Source of the DNA: Lewinellaceae bacterium
GTDB lineage: Bacteria; Bacteroidota; Bacteroidia; Chitinophagales; Saprospiraceae
Direction: 5' to 3'
Assembly: GCA_020636315.1 (NCBI GenBank)
Contig: JACJYA010000011.1
Coordinates: 243,115-307,114 of the forward strand
DNA: 64,000 nucleotides
Shown here piece after piece: positions 15,125-23,947 of this stretch (its first letter is position 1; each line of letters begins with the position of its first letter). The notes under the pieces were generated by a model, which worked only from the letters and a program-made list of their open reading frames with translations, did not search any database and was not told where the DNA came from. A program made the position numbers and the translations under genes.

Positions 15125-17869
15125 ATGAAATTCCCCCTTCTTATTCTGATGCTCTCCTGTTTGTTTACTGCCGGCGCCCAGCCGGGCCGGATGCTCGGAG
15201 AAGCCAACGTGCTTTCTGCTGCCGGGCGCTATCAGGCTTCCAATGCGCTGTTGGATGAGTTTATTGAAACCTACCCCACCCGGATGTACGACCAGGGGGA
15301 GGCATTGTTCCTCAAAAGTTACAACTACCTTCAGATGGGGAACCTGGAAGCTGCCCTGGCTGATAATGCTGCTTCCCTGGAGCTTCGCCGACAGTTCATC
15401 CCCGAAGATGCCGCTAAGAATTATATGCGTTCCGGCGCCATCTATCTCTTGCAGGGGCAATACGAACAAGCGCTGGACAATCTCTTTCGTGCCGAGGAAT
15501 TCCCGCTGATCGACGACCCGCAGATGGCGGCGCTCATCAAAGGTTACATCGGCAGTGTTTACACCAGCCTCAGGCAATATGACAGGGCCAGGAAATATTT
15601 CCGGCAATCGCTGGATATCCTGCTGATCGAGGAAGGAGAGGATTCCCCCGACGTTTCCACCTCCTATTACAACCTCGCCCGCACTTTTATGCTGGAAAGG
15701 AAACCGGGCGTGGCGGAAGAATGGTTGCAGAAGGCTCTTTCGGTAGAAAGGGAACTGGAAGGCGGAGTGGTTCGCAAAAGCCAGTTGTACAATGCATTGG
15801 GGCAGGCGGCAGAAGAAGCAGGCAGGCTGGGCGAGGCAGAGGAACACTACCAAATGGCATCGCAGATGTATCGGGGCTTGTTCGGCAAGAACCACCCTGA
15901 ACTGGCCCGCAGCCTGATCAACCTGGCGGGTTTGAAGCATAAGAAAGAAGAAAAAGAGGATGCGCAAAGGGTCATCCAGGACGCGATCCGCCAGCTTTGC
16001 CCCGGCTTTAGCGGCAGGGATGCAGCGGAGAATCCCGGAGAGGATGCTCTGGTGCTAAGCCGCCCCCTGCTGGCGCGGGCCCTGGAAACCAAAGCTGCCA
16101 TTTTGCTTGATCTTTTTGAAGATACCGGAGAAGAAAAAGCCCTCGAACAGGCTCTGGCCGCCAGCCTGCGCGCAGCCGGCGCCGTGGAAGAGGAGGCGGC
16201 CTGGCTCGGCGGCGAGTCCAGCCGCCTGCTTCTGCTGGAAGAATATACTGGTATCTACGAAATGGGGATCACTGCGGCTTACAAGCTCTATCGCCTGAAT
16301 GGCAGGCTGGCGTATGCCGAGCAGGCCTTCGGGTTGTCGGAACGGGCCAAAGCCCTGCTCCTGCGCCTCAACCGGGCCAGCCGGCTGGGGAGGAAAAACC
16401 TTCCGCCACAACTGCAGGAAGAGGAAACCCGGCGCCGACAGGCCCTGAAAACTGCCGAAGTGGCATTTGCGCTCGATCCGGAAGGAGCAGAACAACGACG
16501 GGAACTGGCCCGCCGCCGACAAGCCTATCGCATTCTCCTCGACAAAATAAAGGCCGCTGCCCCGGAGTATTACCGGCAGCGTGTAGCAGTTGAACCCGTT
16601 AAGCCTCAAAAGCTACAGGAACAGCTCGGCGGAAAGCAGGTGCTGCTCAGCTATTTTATGGGCGCCGGCCACTATTTCATCTTCGCGCTGACAAACGATA
16701 ACTTTCGCGTTCTCCGGCTCAGCAACGAGCTGTCCAGCCCCGAACCCCAGGCCGGAGAATGGGGAGCCCTGATGAATAAGAACTTTAAAAAAGGCACGAG
16801 CATAGGCATTTACACTAAGCTGGACGTAAAGCTGAAACTGCCGGCCCTTCCCGAAGCCATTGAAGGCTGCCTGCGCGCCATCCGGAAGGTGGATAGCCAA
16901 CGGTTTAACCTTTACAGCAACAGCCTCTACAGCCAGCTCATCTTTCCGGTAAAAGATCTGTTGGCCAAAAAGGAGGAACTGATCATCATTCCCCACGGAC
17001 GGCTCAGCTACCTGCCTTTCGAGGCCCTGGTATCCGCCCGGGCGGAAAAACCGGAAAAGGCCCGTTACCATAAATATGACTATCTCATCGAGGATTTTAC
17101 CGTGCGCTATCACCATTCCGCCAGCCTGTATGCGCAGCCGGCCTCCGGGAGCCACCTCGGTGAAGGCCTGCTGGGCATCGCCCCGGTTTTTGACGGCCGG
17201 GCCGAAGACGGCAAAGTTGGGCCCGATAATGCTTTCGTCTTTGATACGGCCTATCAGCAGAGCGAGAGCCTGCGCGCTGCTGTCCCCGACGGGGAGCGCT
17301 TCAGCCCGTTGTTGTATTCCGAAACCGAAATGAACGGCATCCTGAAGCAATTTGAAAAAAAGAACGCGGATGCAGAGGTGCTGATGAGGGGAGAAGCCAC
17401 GGAGGAAGCCTTCAAAGAACGCGCCGGCCACTACCGTTACCTGCACCTGGCTACCCACAGTTTTCTGAACGAGGCCACTCCGGCTTTGTCGGGCATTGCT
17501 TTTGCGCAGCCGGACGGCAGCAGCAGGGAAGACGGCATCCTCTTCAGCCCGGAGGCCTCCGCTCTGGAACTGAATGCCGAGCTGGCCGTATTGAGCAGTT
17601 GTGAGAGTGGCGTCGGGCCGCTCTCGGAAGGAGAAGGAGTGCTTTCCCTCAGCCGCGCATTTTTCGATGCCGGCGTACCAAAGGTTATTGCTTCCCTCTG
17701 GAAGGTTTACGACCGCTACACTGCTGAAATGATGGAGCTTTTCTACCGCGGATTGCTCAGGGGAGAGAGCCCGGCAGCCGCCCTGCGGCAGGCCAAACTG
17801 AAGATGATCCGCAAAAAGGCAACCGCCGCACCCAGGATTTGGAGTGGAATGGTGTTTTTTGGTTCCTGA
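15125..17869 (+). CDS. Exported TPR-CHAT protease
   Basis: 914 residues. A signal peptide (MKFPLLILMLSCLFTAGAQ) predicts periplasmic or outer-membrane location. Residues about 25-290 are tetratricopeptide repeats (for example SYNYLQMGNLEAALADNAAS, YYNLARTFMLERKPGVAEEW). A helical middle part leads to a C-terminal CHAT (caspase-like) domain with His778 in LHLATHS and Cys826 in LSSCESG, the expected catalytic pair, and the typical IASLWKV and closing IWSGMVFFGS. CHAT proteases cleave specific partner proteins when their TPR part is triggered. The neighbouring anti-sigma factor, whose C-terminus is also periplasmic, is the obvious candidate target; that link is inference. Confidence 0.85.
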   Translation: MKFPLLILMLSCLFTAGAQPGRMLGEANVLSAAGRYQASNALLDEFIETYPTRMYDQGEALFLKSYNYLQMGNLEAALADNAASLELRRQFIPEDAAKNYMRSGAIYLLQGQYEQALDNLFRAEEFPLIDDPQMAALIKGYIGSVYTSLRQYDRARKYFRQSLDILLIEEGEDSPDVSTSYYNLARTFMLERKPGVAEEWLQKALSVERELEGGVVRKSQLYNALGQAAEEAGRLGEAEEHYQMASQMYRGLFGKNHPELARSLINLAGLKHKKEEKEDAQRVIQDAIRQLCPGFSGRDAAENPGEDALVLSRPLLARALETKAAILLDLFEDTGEEKALEQALAASLRAAGAVEEEAAWLGGESSRLLLLEEYTGIYEMGITAAYKLYRLNGRLAYAEQAFGLSERAKALLLRLNRASRLGRKNLPPQLQEEETRRRQALKTAEVAFALDPEGAEQRRELARRRQAYRILLDKIKAAAPEYYRQRVAVEPVKPQKLQEQLGGKQVLLSYFMGAGHYFIFALTNDNFRVLRLSNELSSPEPQAGEWGALMNKNFKKGTSIGIYTKLDVKLKLPALPEAIEGCLRAIRKVDSQRFNLYSNSLYSQLIFPVKDLLAKKEELIIIPHGRLSYLPFEALVSARAEKPEKARYHKYDYLIEDFTVRYHHSASLYAQPASGSHLGEGLLGIAPVFDGRAEDGKVGPDNAFVFDTAYQQSESLRAAVPDGERFSPLLYSETEMNGILKQFEKKNADAEVLMRGEATEEAFKERAGHYRYLHLATHSFLNEATPALSGIAFAQPDGSSREDGILFSPEASALELNAELAVLSSCESGVGPLSEGEGVLSLSRAFFDAGVPKVIASLWKVYDRYTAEMMELFYRGLLRGESPAAALRQAKLKMIRKKATAAPRIWSGMVFFGS

Positions 17870-17974
17870 TAAATCGGGGTGTTTGTAACAAACCCTTGCC
17901 GATTCCTTTTGTTCCTATTATTACGTTGAAGAAAACTTCAACTCCAAAATTCTTCTCACCAAAAACGAGCCAAC

Positions 17975-19954
17975 ATGATCAAAAAGATCCTTTTTGCCCT
18001 CATATTCATTATTCCAACGCTGGCAGCCTTTGCCCAGGGGCTGACGGCCGATGACATCGCCCGCCTTCAAATGGTAAGCAGCGCCGAAATTTCGGAGGAC
18101 GGCAAGATGGTTGCCTATACCCTTATGGTGCCTGCCGACCCCTACAAGGAGAATAAGCCGGCAAGCTACCACCTCTACGTTTACAATGCGGAGACAAAAC
18201 AATCATTGCCCTTTTTCACCCGGGGCAGCGCCCGTGGGGTGGAATTCAGGCCCGGCCACAACAGCCTGACTTTCCTGGCAAAAATGGACGGTGATGAGGT
18301 AACCTCCCTTTACGAAGCCTCTCTCTCGGGAGGCGAAGCCCGAAAGATCTATTCCTTTGAAACGTCTATTTCGCAGTATCAGTGGGCCCCTAACGGCCAA
18401 AAGCTGGCCTTTATCGCCACAGAACCCCAAAAGGAGGTGGAAGAAGAAGGCAAACTCCCCTATGAGCCCATCCTTTATGAAGAGAACCTGACGGCCTCCC
18501 GCGCCTATATCGTGGATGTGGATAAAAAGATTCCAACTCCCGTCAGCATCAATGGCGATTATCACGACATTCAGTGGAAACCCGACGGCAAAGCCCTGGC
18601 CGTGGCGGTGGCGCCCACCCCTCTGATCGATGATTATTACATGAAACAAAAGATCTACATCATCAGCACCGAGGCGGAGGCCAGGCCCACTTTGGTGATA
18701 CATACCGGCAAGAAAGGCAGGATGGCCTGGTGCCCGGACGGGCGGCAGCTGGCTTTCATCGCCGGGGCGGACACGCATGACCCTACCGCCGGCCGCCTTT
18801 TCGTAGTTCCTGCCCGTGGTGGCGAACCTCAGCGGCTGGCCACCGATTTTCAGGGCAGTTTTGATGATTTTGAATGGGTGGATAACACTACCCTTCAGTT
18901 TCTGGCCAGCCAGGGAGTAGCTTCGACGATGGGCACCATCAAAGCGGATGGCAGCCAGATGGAAAAAACGGACAAGGACTGGGGCCTGAGCATTACCGGT
19001 TTTGAACGGGCGGCCAACGGCAACCTCGTCCTAACCGCCAATTCGCCTCTTTTCCCGGATGAGGCCTTCCTGCTGCCGGCCGATATGCAGGAACCCCAGC
19101 GCATTACGGACAGCAACCCCTGGCTGGCCGATAAAAAGATGGGCAGGCAGGAGGCCATCACTTTCAGCGCGCGCGACAGCCTGGAGCTGCAGGGGATCCT
19201 CATCCACCCGGTGAATGAAGAAAAAGGAAAAGCCTATCCGCTGATCACGGTAGTGCACGGCGGCCCGGAATCGCATTATAGTAACGGCTGGCTGACGTAT
19301 TATTCCACCGCCGGACAGATGGCGGCAGCCCAGGGATACCGGGTGTTCTACCCCAACTACCGGGGAAGCACCGGCCGCGGTGTGGAGTTCGCCATGTCCA
19401 GCCAGGGCGACCTGGCCGGGAAGGAATTTGACGACGTCGTCGATGGGGTGGACTATCTGGTGGAACAGGGGCTGGTGGATAAAGATAAGGTCGGGGTCAC
19501 CGGCGGTTCTTATGGCGGCTACGCCACCGGCTGGATGGCTACCCGATATACGGATAAGTTTGCTGCCGGAGTCATGTTTGTCGGCATCAGCGACAATATC
19601 TCCAAATGGGGAACCAGTGACATCCCGGAAGAACTCTACCTGGTCCACTCCCGCAAGCGCATCTGGGAGGATTATGAATTTTTCCTCAAGCGCAGCCCGG
19701 TTTACTACGCCGGCCAGTGCAAAACGCCCCTGCTGATCATGGCCGGGGCGGAGGACACCCGCGTGGACCCCAGCCAGTCGATGGAACTGTACCGCCACAT
19801 CAAGACGCGCACCGATACGCCGGTGGGCCTGGTGCTCTACCCCGGTGAGGGCCACGGCAACCGCAATGCTTCCGCCCGCCTGGACTATACGCGCCGGCAG
19901 ATGGGCTGGTTCAATAAGTACCTGAAAGGAGAAAAAGAGGAGGCGAGGCCGTAG
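17975..19954 (+). CDS. S9 family serine peptidase (dipeptidyl aminopeptidase / acylaminoacyl peptidase type)
   Basis: 659 residues with signal peptide (MIKKILFALIFIIPTLAAFAQ). Residues about 25-380 form the beta-propeller (repeats such as YQWAPNGQKLAFIA, IQWKPDGKALAVAV). The C-terminal alpha/beta hydrolase has GGSYGG with Ser512, AGAEDTRV with Asp594 and GEGHGN with His627, the complete triad. It cleaves short peptides, probably in the periplasm during peptide scavenging. It is a single gene downstream of the CHAT gene, 105 bp away, with no sign that it belongs to that module. Confidence 0.93.
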   Translation: MIKKILFALIFIIPTLAAFAQGLTADDIARLQMVSSAEISEDGKMVAYTLMVPADPYKENKPASYHLYVYNAETKQSLPFFTRGSARGVEFRPGHNSLTFLAKMDGDEVTSLYEASLSGGEARKIYSFETSISQYQWAPNGQKLAFIATEPQKEVEEEGKLPYEPILYEENLTASRAYIVDVDKKIPTPVSINGDYHDIQWKPDGKALAVAVAPTPLIDDYYMKQKIYIISTEAEARPTLVIHTGKKGRMAWCPDGRQLAFIAGADTHDPTAGRLFVVPARGGEPQRLATDFQGSFDDFEWVDNTTLQFLASQGVASTMGTIKADGSQMEKTDKDWGLSITGFERAANGNLVLTANSPLFPDEAFLLPADMQEPQRITDSNPWLADKKMGRQEAITFSARDSLELQGILIHPVNEEKGKAYPLITVVHGGPESHYSNGWLTYYSTAGQMAAAQGYRVFYPNYRGSTGRGVEFAMSSQGDLAGKEFDDVVDGVDYLVEQGLVDKDKVGVTGGSYGGYATGWMATRYTDKFAAGVMFVGISDNISKWGTSDIPEELYLVHSRKRIWEDYEFFLKRSPVYYAGQCKTPLLIMAGAEDTRVDPSQSMELYRHIKTRTDTPVGLVLYPGEGHGNRNASARLDYTRRQMGWFNKYLKGEKEEARP

Positions 19955-19965
19955 GCGGAGGAGTG

Positions 19966-20062
19966 GATTCGGGAAATCGTAGATTCGGGATTCGTATTAT
20001 TGTGTATTTGAGCTAATGGAATACAGAGAAAACGAATCCCGAATTTCCCAATATCGAATCCA
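19966..20062. repeat. GATTCGGGA-type repeats forming an inverted repeat
   Basis: GTGGATTCGGGAAATCGTAG and GATTCGGGATTCGT on the left are mirrored by ACGAATCCCGAATTTCCC and ATCGAATCCAC on the right. The whole can fold as an imperfect hairpin between convergent genes. Related GATTCG/CGAATC phrases occur at 12235-12310 and 46590-46605. Confidence 0.65.
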
Positions 20063-20074
20063 CGGATCAACCAA

Positions 20075-20614
20075 TCACAACCACCCCAGGCGGTCCAGCG
20101 CGAGGTAACCGGCATCGACGTTGACGAAGCTGGTGTCTTCCGCCCGGCGCAACAACTTTCTGAACTCCGCCAGGGGCAGGGTGAACACTTCTATGAATTC
20201 GGTGGCGTCGAGCTTCTGGGGCGCTACCTTGTGGCAGCCGCTGGCCAGCAAAATGACCTGCCGTTCGGTGGTGTAGGCACTGCGCTTTTCTTTGAGCAAA
20301 GTGATGTGGCTGGCTTCAAAGCCCGTTTCCTCCAGCAATTCCCGGCGGGCGGTCATCTCCGGGGACTCCCGGGGGTCAACCAGTCCTTCAGGGAAGCTGG
20401 CCAGCACCATCTCCGGCCCGGGCCTGAACTGGCGCACCAGAATGGCCTCGCGGTTCTGCGTGAAGGCAGCGATGGTCACAAAGGTGTCAATACCGACCAC
20501 GTCGAAGTCAACGTGCTGCCCATCGGGCATTTCAAACCGTTTCTGTATCATATTGCGCCATCCCCGATAGGCAAAGCGCTCGCTTATCTTTTTCCAGTCG
20601 ATCATTTCATTCAT
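20075..20614 (-). CDS. Nudix hydrolase
   Basis: 179 residues. The Nudix box is complete: G-x5-E-x7-REUxEExGU, with GLVDPRESPEMTARREL then LEETGF. The preceding FRPGPEMVLASFPEG and following strands fit the ADP-ribose pyrophosphatase branch, which hydrolyses nucleoside diphosphate sugars, but substrate cannot be fixed from sequence alone. Cytosolic, no signal peptide. It is divergent from the barrel gene at 20826, and the 210-bp region between them holds TTAAC-type repeats. Confidence 0.88.
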   Translation of the reverse strand: MNEMIDWKKISERFAYRGWRNMIQKRFEMPDGQHVDFDVVGIDTFVTIAAFTQNREAILVRQFRPGPEMVLASFPEGLVDPRESPEMTARRELLEETGFEASHITLLKEKRSAYTTERQVILLASGCHKVAPQKLDATEFIEVFTLPLAEFRKLLRRAEDTSFVNVDAGYLALDRLGWL

Positions 20615-20673
20615 GCATTTTTCCGCCCCGTTCCTAACACTTTTTCACCAACGGGGCCGGACTTTATGATTCC

Positions 20674-20701
20674 GCTAACCTCTGCTTAACGCGTATTAAC
20701 G
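20674..20701 (+). promoter_or_regulatory. TTAAC repeats, weak Pho-box-like site
   Basis: GCTAACC (20674), CTTAACG (20685) and ATTAACG (20695) are spaced 11 and 10 bp. They resemble the arrays before the phosphate genes at 30644 and 40174. The genes served (Nudix or barrel protein) have no clear phosphate role, so this is tentative. Confidence 0.3.
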
Positions 20702-20825
20702 TACTCCCGCCGTTTTATCATCGTCGTAAAGTTACAAACAATACGCATGGCGGAAGGCTTTGTTGCCACTATGCCCGCTAAAAGCAGAAACTCAAATGAA
20801 TTCGATCACCAAAGAAGAAAAGCAC

Positions 20826-21518
20826 ATGAAAACATCTGTCAAATGGATGGCCCTGGCGGCCTTTACCGTATTCACCTTCGCGGCACAGGCCCAGGTGTCT
20901 CTGGGGTTGCGGGGCGGTTATCAAATGGCGAACATCAATGCCACCAAAGGGCTGGATGCCCTGGCTCCCGATTTCAAGACGATCGATGCCTTCAGCATTG
21001 GCGCAGTAATGGAAGTACCCCTCGGCTACGGTTTCAATTTCCAGCCCGAGCTGGCATACAGCCGCAAGGGGTTCAGCATTCAGGAGAGCACTGCCCTGGA
21101 CCTCTTCAACATACCCGTCCCGGTAGGCGTGGAGGCCCTCTCCCGCTTTGATTACCTGGAAGCGCCCCTGCTGATGAAATATAAGTTCGGAGACGGCCGG
21201 GTGAACGCCTACATCGCAGCAGGGCCTACTTTTGGCTACGCCCTCGACGGGCAGCTCATCACCCGCGCCAACGCATTGGTCGATATCAAGCTGATCGACA
21301 CCGATATCGACCTGAACGCCATCAATTACGAGCGCTTTGAGGTGGCAGGCACAGTGGCTGGCGGGTTGTCTTTTTATACTCCCTTCGGCCAGCTTTTCCT
21401 GGACGCCCGGTACAACCACGGCTTTACGCAGGTGTATGACATCCCGGTCGTGGATGAGAAAGCCAGAAACAAAAGTTTTGGGATAAATGTGGGATTTATG
21501 GTGCCGATAGGCGGGTAA
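20826..21518 (+). CDS. Outer-membrane beta-barrel protein (PorT/PF13568-like)
   Basis: 230 residues from MKTSVKWMALAAFTVFTFAAQAQ, a clear signal peptide; more upstream starts would bury it. The mature part begins VSLGLRGGYQMANI and runs through strands such as GYGFNFQPELAYSRKGFSI, YLEAPLLMKYKFG, NAYIAAGPTFGYAL and the end FGINVGFMVPIG. The motif YLEAPLLMKYKFG is characteristic of the Bacteroidota outer-membrane barrel family often named PorT-like. Role unknown. A terminator follows at 21543-21573. Confidence 0.78.
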   Translation: MKTSVKWMALAAFTVFTFAAQAQVSLGLRGGYQMANINATKGLDALAPDFKTIDAFSIGAVMEVPLGYGFNFQPELAYSRKGFSIQESTALDLFNIPVPVGVEALSRFDYLEAPLLMKYKFGDGRVNAYIAAGPTFGYALDGQLITRANALVDIKLIDTDIDLNAINYERFEVAGTVAGGLSFYTPFGQLFLDARYNHGFTQVYDIPVVDEKARNKSFGINVGFMVPIGG

Positions 21519-21542
21519 TTCACACCAGCCATTGGCCAGAGG

Positions 21543-21573
21543 GGGCGCTTCCGGTGAGGGGGCGCCCTTTTTT
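21543..21573 (+). terminator. Probable terminator after the barrel gene
   Basis: A 6-bp stem GGGCGC / GCGCCC is followed by six T residues, 25 bp after the stop codon. The loop is long (13 nt), so strength is uncertain. Confidence 0.5.
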
Positions 21574-21902
21574 GCTGCCCGGGAGTGAACGAGAATAGGA
21601 GGGGTAGAGGAGCAGCGCGCCACTTTTCAGGTTAATGCTGTAAATTGAATTTTATAAATTATTTGATTACATAAAATTCCTTTTTTGGTGAAAAAAGTAA
21701 GCTAAAAATTTGCAATTCTATGCAATTGTCACTTATTTTGTGATATCAGTAAGAAATAGTGGAGGCCCCAAAGCCAAATGGAAACGAGTTCTTATAGTTT
21801 TGAGTAGATAGTTTTTGGGAGAGGTGCTGCCGATAGGGTGTACCTCTCTGCTTTTTAGGAGGGGGAGCATACTAGCCACCGAACTTTTGGGACCGTTCAT
21901 AG
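21574..21902. other. Non-coding stretch without recognised gene
   Basis: An AT-rich part (about 21640-21760) is followed by more GC-rich sequence. No open frame with plausible protein content, RNA gene or clear terminal repeats was found. The stretch continues to the next gene's end at 22073 and includes the dispersed repeat at 21903-21964. Confidence 0.4.
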
Positions 21903-21964
21903 TTCCTGGTTCCCTGGAAACCAGCAGGTTAGCGTGAAGCAGACACACTTAAGTGAACTATCCC
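21903..21964 (-). repeat. Dispersed intergenic repeat, copy B
   Basis: Reverse complement of 11456-11515 over about 60 bp with scattered mismatches. Best kept: GGTTAGCGTGA, AGCAGACACACTT (plus-strand reading). The two copies are about 10 kb apart and in opposite orientation. Confidence 0.7.
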
Positions 21965-22072
21965 GAACTTTTTTCGCCCTGGCCAAACCACGCACTATTG
22001 CGCTCTACATAAACCAGGCGAGGCGCCCAGGCCGGCAGACAGCAGGATGTGGCGGCTCGCCTTCGTTCTTTC

Positions 22073-23071
22073 CTAAACGAAACCTTCCCGTTTATACCAC
22101 TCGTAAATATCCCGGATCGTTTCCTCCAGTGGGCGGGGAGCATATCCCAGTTCCCGGCGGGCCTTTTCATGGGAACAGTTTCGGTTGCTGTGTTTTAGCA
22201 CCATAATGGATTCGTAAGTATATAAGGGGCGACGGCCGCTAAGGCGGCTGTACAGGCGCAGGAAAGGCAGGCCCAGGAGGGCGGCCCAGATGGGGAGTTC
22301 CGGGAGGGCTGGGTTCTTACCTGAGTGCACTGCACACAGTTCCGCCAGCCGGCGTGCCGAGGCCCAATGGCCGGAAAGAATATACCGTTCGCCGCTCCGC
22401 CCCCCACTAAGAGCGGCAAGGGTGGCGGCTGCCAGGTCGCGGGCATCGGCCCAGTCGAACCCTCCGCGAACCAGGGCCGGCAGGCGCCCCCGCATCAGGT
22501 CCCGGAGCAATTGCCCGGAGTAGGCGTTCCAGTAGTCATAAGGGCCGATCACGGCCGTGGGGTTGAAAACGATTACCTCCAGGCCATGATGCACCCCTTT
22601 CAGCGCTTCCCGTTCCCCGGCAGCTTTAGAGCGGTCGTAGGCGAAGCCGTTGTCGTCGGCCGGGGGATGGTTTTCCGTCACCATCGGGTCAGAGGCAAGA
22701 TACTTAAAGGCATGGATGGAACTGAAATGAATGAGCCGTCTTACGCTCGTTTCCATGCAGGCCTGCACCACGTTTTGCGTACCTTCCACATTGGCCTTCC
22801 AGACGCTGCCATCGGGGTCTCCTTCCAGTGATATCTTTCCCGCCAGGTGTACGACGATTTCTATACCCTGAAAAGCAGAACGGAGCGAACCGGTATCCAG
22901 GACGTCACAGTGGCGCAGTTCTACAGGTACCCTTTCCAGTGCCCGGCACTTATCAGGTTGGTGGAATAAGGCCCTTACGGAGTGGCCGGCATCCGCCAGG
23001 GCCCGGGTAATATTGGCGCCGATGTGCCCGGTGGCGCCGGTGACGGCAATGTGGTAATGTGGACTTGGCAT
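22073..23071 (-). CDS. NAD(P)-dependent epimerase/dehydratase (extended SDR)
   Basis: 332 residues. The Rossmann nucleotide motif is VTGATGHIGANI (about 10-21), followed by the DVLDTGSL acidic strand and VVHLAGK. The catalytic Tyr-x3-Lys is YDRSKAAGE. Later parts (FNPTAVIGPYDYWN, RYILSGHW) fit dihydroflavonol-reductase-like/epimerase families that act on NDP-sugars, steroids or similar alcohols. It starts 30 bp after the stop of the 5-alpha-reductase-like gene, so the two are probably co-transcribed; a lipid or steroid-like substrate would fit both. Confidence 0.85.
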   Translation of the reverse strand: MPSPHYHIAVTGATGHIGANITRALADAGHSVRALFHQPDKCRALERVPVELRHCDVLDTGSLRSAFQGIEIVVHLAGKISLEGDPDGSVWKANVEGTQNVVQACMETSVRRLIHFSSIHAFKYLASDPMVTENHPPADDNGFAYDRSKAAGEREALKGVHHGLEVIVFNPTAVIGPYDYWNAYSGQLLRDLMRGRLPALVRGGFDWADARDLAAATLAALSGGRSGERYILSGHWASARRLAELCAVHSGKNPALPELPIWAALLGLPFLRLYSRLSGRRPLYTYESIMVLKHSNRNCSHEKARRELGYAPRPLEETIRDIYEWYKREGFV

Positions 23072-23101
23072 GGATCGAATATTAGGCAGGTTACGGAGGC
23101 C

Positions 23102-23860
23102 TTACAGCAAAAACGGGATCACTGCTTTCCTCTTCTGCGGATAATCCTTGAAATGGTCCCGGTACCAGCGGTGGTGGCTCAGAGACCTCGGAATGAGGTT
23201 AGCCGCCGTCCAGATGGCGAAGCCCAGGGCCGGCAGGTTCCAGGCCATGAGGGCAAATCCGCTCCATTCTACAATCTCCCCGAAGTGGTTGGGGCAGGAA
23301 ATGTAACGGAACAACCTGCCCCGGGGGATGCGGTATCCGGTTTCTCCGGGGCGTCGCAGATGCAGCAGGTAATTGTCGGCCCAAATGTTGATGGCCGCGC
23401 CGGCGAAGAAAAGCCCCAATCCCAGGACAAAGTGCGGGCAGGTGGCCCAGTTATCCTGATATCTGTCGGCGTTTTCCCCCAGGAAATACCCGTTCGTCCA
23501 TCCGTTAACGACATTGAAAAAAACAGCTGACAGGACGATGGACACCGGGATCTGTTTGCCCCTGGTATGGGTGCGCAGGGGGTAAATGAGGCTGCGGTGA
23601 GCGTAATGGGCCGTCCACAGCCCGACCAGCACCCAGGCCAGCAGGGGGCTGTCGGCTTCGCCATTCAGAAAAAAATACAAGAGGGCAGCAGGAGAGACAG
23701 CCTCCATGATCATCCACCCCAGCCGGTTATCCATCACCGGGCCCCAGCGGCGGCTGGTATGGCGCCCGTATGGCGCCGTAACCATCAACTGGACGGGCAG
23801 GAGCAACAACGCCAGGGCGATCCAGGCAAGGACGAAAGTCTGAAACGGGGACTGGGGCAT
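23102..23860 (-). CDS. Steroid 5-alpha-reductase-like membrane protein
   Basis: 252 residues from MPQSPFQTF; a start 84 bp further upstream has no good support and would cross the terminator at 23901-23936. Six or more hydrophobic helices are visible. The C-terminal signature IPRGRLFRYISCPNHFGEI followed by VEWSGFALMAW is that of the 3-oxo-5-alpha-steroid 4-dehydrogenase/DUF1295 family, where the reductase uses NADPH. The bacterial substrate is unknown; enoyl lipids or sterol-like molecules are possible. It is followed closely by an SDR gene in the same direction. Confidence 0.85.
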   Translation of the reverse strand: MPQSPFQTFVLAWIALALLLLPVQLMVTAPYGRHTSRRWGPVMDNRLGWMIMEAVSPAALLYFFLNGEADSPLLAWVLVGLWTAHYAHRSLIYPLRTHTRGKQIPVSIVLSAVFFNVVNGWTNGYFLGENADRYQDNWATCPHFVLGLGLFFAGAAINIWADNYLLHLRRPGETGYRIPRGRLFRYISCPNHFGEIVEWSGFALMAWNLPALGFAIWTAANLIPRSLSHHRWYRDHFKDYPQKRKAVIPFLL

Positions 23861-23900
23861 CTTTTGGGTGTAAAATAGGGTTTTCCGGGAGGGAGAAAGG

Positions 23901-23936
23901 CAAAAATTAAGCGCTAATGGGAAATTAGCGCTTAAT
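23901..23936 (-). terminator. Rho-independent terminator after the Sco1 gene
   Basis: A perfect 13-bp stem (ATTAAGCGCTAAT / ATTAGCGCTTAAT, 23906-23936) with 5-nt loop is followed on the minus strand by TTTTT. It lies 12 bp after the stop of the Sco-like gene and before the next start at 23860, so it separates two transcription units. Confidence 0.85.
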
Positions 23937-23947
23937 TGATCCACCCC

